A stretch of 8,479 bases of DNA from DASPXY01 sp038227745 (lineage in GTDB: Bacteria > Planctomycetota > Planctomycetia > Gemmatales > Gemmataceae), in assembly GCA_038227745.1 (NCBI GenBank), contig JBBRPS010000456.1, forward strand, positions 1-8,479. The letters are read 5' to 3'. The translations under genes were made by a program, and so were the position numbers. Numbering within the stretch: position 1 is the stretch's first letter; each line of letters starts with the position of its first letter. Shown piece by piece: positions 6,287 to 8,479 of this stretch. The notes beneath the pieces are model-generated. The model was not told the DNA's origin. It saw only the letters and a list, made by a program, of their open reading frames with translations, and ran no database searches.

Positions 6287-6315
6287 TTGACCCCAGGGGC
6301 GCCGGCGGCGATAAT
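6287..6315 (+). promoter_or_regulatory. Sigma70-type promoter for the kinase gene
   Basis: TTGACC (6287-6292), a 17-base spacer and GATAAT (6310-6315): five of six consensus bases in each box at ideal spacing. The predicted transcript start is near 6322, about 92 bases before the ATG at 6414. The nearby inverted repeat ends just upstream of the -35 box. Confidence 0.55.
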
Positions 6316-6413
6316 AGCGTCTTTCTCCGACCGCGAACGGACTGAGAGGCACACAGCCGGGGTGAGTTCGGCGGACCGCGCCGACTTCCCGCCCACCCAG
6401 CGAGGTACCCGCC

Positions 6414-8479
6414 ATGGCCTGGCCCGAAGCGACCGACTATAACGAGGCGATCCAGAACCCCGCCGTCTGCTTCACCGACCCCGACCTGCGCCAGGGCCAG
6501 CCCGAGGTCAACGCGATGGGCTGGCCGCTGCCCTGCTCGGGTAACTTCGCCGCCGTCTACAAGGTCTTCGGCCCCGACGGCACCGCCTGGGCCGTCAAGT
6601 GCTTCACCCGCCAGGTGCCCGGCCTGCGCGAGCGCTACCACGCCATCAGCGCCCACCTCGCGCAGGCGAAGCTCCCCTTCGCTGTCGATTTCCAGTACCT
6701 CGAAGAAGGGATCCGCATCCGCGGCGCCTGGTACGCGGTCGTCAAGATGCGCTGGGTCGAGGGCTTCACCCTCAACGACTTCCTCAAGGATCACCTCGAC
6801 AAGCCGCAACTCCTCGACAAGCTCGCTCACATGTGGCTGAAGCTGGCGCGCGAGCTGCGCCGCGCCCACGTCGCCCACGCCGACCTGCAGCACGGCAACG
6901 TCCTGCTCGTGCCCGGCGGCAAGACGGGCGTGCTCAGCGTCCGCCTGATCGACTACGACGGCATGCACGTGCCGGCCCTGGCGCAGCAGAAGTCGGGGGA
7001 ACTCGGCCACGCGAATTATCAGCACCCCGAGCGGGCCCGCCGAGGCGTCTACGACGCGGAAGTCGATCGCTTCCCGCACCTGGTCATCTACACCGCCCTC
7101 CACGCCCTGCTGGCCGGCGGGCGGCCGCTGTGGGACCGGCACGACAACGGCGAGAATCTGCTCTTCCGCGAACAGGACTTCAAGGACCCCGGCAAGTCGG
7201 CGCTGCTGCGCGAGCTGTGGCAGATGCCCGACCCGAGCGTCCGCGCCCTGGTCGGCCGCCTGGCCCTGGCCGCGCAGGCGCCGATCGAAAGCGTGCCCCT
7301 GCTCGCCGAGCTGACCGACGGGGAGAGGCCGCCCGCGCTGACCGCCGAGCAGGAGAAGAGCGCGCGGGCGCTGCTCGGCGAGCCCGGCGTGAGCGTGCGC
7401 AAGCCGCGCACCGCGGCCGTCGTGGGCAAGCCCACCGCGACCGCCGCCGCCGCGGCACCTCCCCCTGTCCCCGCCTCGAACCCGGACATCATCCCCTTCG
7501 TCGACGAGCCGACCCCGGCCCCGGTGACCGTCGTGCCTGTCGTGGTCCAGCCGATCAGGGTCGAGCCGGTCGCGCTGCGGCGCCCGATCCAGCGGGCGCC
7601 CGAGGCCTCTCCTTCCGGACTCGACCCGAAGCTGCTGTTGTGGGCGGGCGGCGGCGCCGCGGCACTGCTCCTTGTCGTGGGGATCATCCTCGTGGTGCTG
7701 CTGTCGGGGCCTGGCTCTGCCGAAACGCCGCCCGACCCGTTCGCCTTTCCCGCCGCGGGCGAAGGCGGCGAGGGGGGCGCGAAGAGGCCGCCGCTCCCTG
7801 ACCCCGGCAAGGACAAGCCGGCCGCCCTGCCGCGGCTCGCCAAAATTCCGGACGTCATCCTGCTCCCGGGGGAGACGCAGACCGTCGAGGTCAGCGTCGA
7901 GCGCCGCGACTACCCCGGACGGCTCGACCTGTTGGTCCGCGCGGTTACCGGGGCCGGCGTCCAGGTTCCCCCCGGTGCTGTCGGCCCGAGGGCCGGCGTC
8001 CCTGTAGCTCCCCGCGATCCACAGGCCCAGGTCCGCGTGGATGAGAAGATCGTCCTCGTTGCCGGACAGAGCAAGGCCCCGCTTCGCGTCATCGCCGGCG
8101 CCCGGGTGCCGGACGGCGCTTACGTCTTCGAGGTCGAGGCCCTGCCCGACCTGCCGAAGAAGGACGGCGGCTTCGGTGACGGACCTCCCGGAGGCGGACG
8201 GCCCGGCGCCCCGGGCGCCGGTAACGACCTCGTCCAGCGCTTCACCGTCACCGTCCGCAAACCGCCGCGCAGCAACCCGAGCGTCCTGCCCGTCGGGAAC
8301 GTGGTCAAGGGCGAGACGCGCGACATGCAGATCGATGTCGTCCGCGCCCCGCTGTTCGCGCTCGAGTATAACGAGGTAACCGGCACCGTCCTCGTCGGGC
8401 CGCCCCACGGGTCGCCGCCCTTCGCGGACCCCGTACCGATCGAGGTGGTCCACCCGGGCCGCCTGGTCGTCGTCTCGAC
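6414..8479 (+). CDS. Membrane-anchored kinase-like protein, partial at the right edge
   Basis: Open from ATG 6414 (GAGG nine bases upstream) to the window end: 688 codons, no stop. Residues about 35-300 form a divergent protein-kinase-like domain: short glycine loop (SGNFAAVYKV, 42-51), AVK lysine Lys62, catalytic-loop HADLQHGN (Asp157, Asn162), metal-site LIDYDGM (Asp180) in place of DFG, then SGELGHANYQHPERA (194-207) where APE normally lies, and Asp218 opening the long helix DRFPHLVIYTALHALL. All key catalytic residues are present, but HRD reads HAD and the usual Lys of DLKxxN is Gln159, so activity is likely but not certain. A Pro/Ala linker (335-400) leads to one membrane helix (407-430). 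Residues 431-688 should be external: a Gly/Pro stretch, an Ig-like beta domain (about 474-615) broken by a Gly-rich loop (583-603), and a second beta domain cut by the edge. Substrate and signal are unknown. Confidence 0.85.
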   Translation, partial: MAWPEATDYNEAIQNPAVCFTDPDLRQGQPEVNAMGWPLPCSGNFAAVYKVFGPDGTAWAVKCFTRQVPGLRERYHAISAHLAQAKLPFAVDFQYLEEGIRIRGAWYAVVKMRWVEGFTLNDFLKDHLDKPQLLDKLAHMWLKLARELRRAHVAHADLQHGNVLLVPGGKTGVLSVRLIDYDGMHVPALAQQKSGELGHANYQHPERARRGVYDAEVDRFPHLVIYTALHALLAGGRPLWDRHDNGENLLFREQDFKDPGKSALLRELWQMPDPSVRALVGRLALAAQAPIESVPLLAELTDGERPPALTAEQEKSARALLGEPGVSVRKPRTAAVVGKPTATAAAAAPPPVPASNPDIIPFVDEPTPAPVTVVPVVVQPIRVEPVALRRPIQRAPEASPSGLDPKLLLWAGGGAAALLLVVGIILVVLLSGPGSAETPPDPFAFPAAGEGGEGGAKRPPLPDPGKDKPAALPRLAKIPDVILLPGETQTVEVSVERRDYPGRLDLLVRAVTGAGVQVPPGAVGPRAGVPVAPRDPQAQVRVDEKIVLVAGQSKAPLRVIAGARVPDGAYVFEVEALPDLPKKDGGFGDGPPGGGRPGAPGAGNDLVQRFTVTVRKPPRSNPSVLPVGNVVKGETRDMQIDVVRAPLFALEYNEVTGTVLVGPPHGSPPFADPVPIEVVHPGRLVVVS

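Larger units (their letters stand above)
6086..6413. other. Gene-free spacer between the adaptor operon and the kinase gene
   Basis: The 328-base gap holds, left to right, about 135 bases with no recognised feature, a perfect 23-bp inverted repeat (6222-6270), and a promoter-like pair of boxes (6287-6315) reading toward the kinase. Open frames cross it on both strands, but they run through the inverted repeat and into neighbouring genes in antisense and show no family similarity, so I call no gene here. Confidence 0.6.

Noticed and set aside
5965..6396. A minus-strand frame containing LAETGIGGTGLLVALGDMFL
   Set aside because: The short stretch looks protein-like, but the frame crosses the inverted repeat and ends in antisense to the toroid gene, so it is probably chance.
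6192..8453. A 753-codon open frame on the minus strand
   Set aside because: It is antisense to the kinase-like gene, is dominated by Arg, Gly, Asp and Val, runs through the 23-bp inverted repeat and has no family motif. Long antisense frames are expected where third positions are nearly all G or C.

Overview
The window looks like chromosome from a planctomycete, most likely near the Gemmata group. The reasons are GC-rich coding sequence with strong G/C third positions, a MauE-like/DUF1573-like fusion, a secreted squalene-cyclase-fold protein, a membrane-anchored kinase with a large external part, and a palindromic repeat (GTCAGGCTGGAAAGCCTGAC) that I recall as dispersed in planctomycete genomes. 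No mobile element, CRISPR array, tRNA or rRNA was seen.

Left third (3-2667, minus strand, clearly less GC-rich): one probable operon behind a good sigma70-type promoter (TTGACA, 17-nt spacer, TACACT). In transcription order it encodes (i) a MauE-like redox membrane protein fused to a DUF1573-like domain, (ii) a secreted 139-residue protein with 22 cysteines in its mature part, and (iii) a secreted, C-terminally anchored protein of unknown function. The MauE family is tied to disulfide formation in cysteine-rich periplasmic proteins, so the first gene may serve the second. This is the best candidate for an undescribed system here.

Middle (2668-3240): a divergent intergenic region with the palindromic repeat, then a cutC gene cut off after about 91 codons. 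Its leftover reading frame ends in an ATGA overlap with the next gene.

Right half (3237-6085, plus strand, very GC-rich): a two-gene, translationally coupled unit. It encodes a HlyD/RND-type periplasmic adaptor with a long helical hairpin, and an exported alpha/alpha-toroid protein with two QW-type motifs but no terpene-cyclase DxDD motif. No transporter gene accompanies them in the window.

Then (6086-6413) a 328-base gap holds a perfect 23-bp inverted repeat and a well-formed promoter (TTGACC, 17 nt, GATAAT). It leads into a large gene running off the right edge (6414-8479+), which encodes a divergent Ser/Thr-kinase-like domain, one transmembrane helix and beta-rich external domains.
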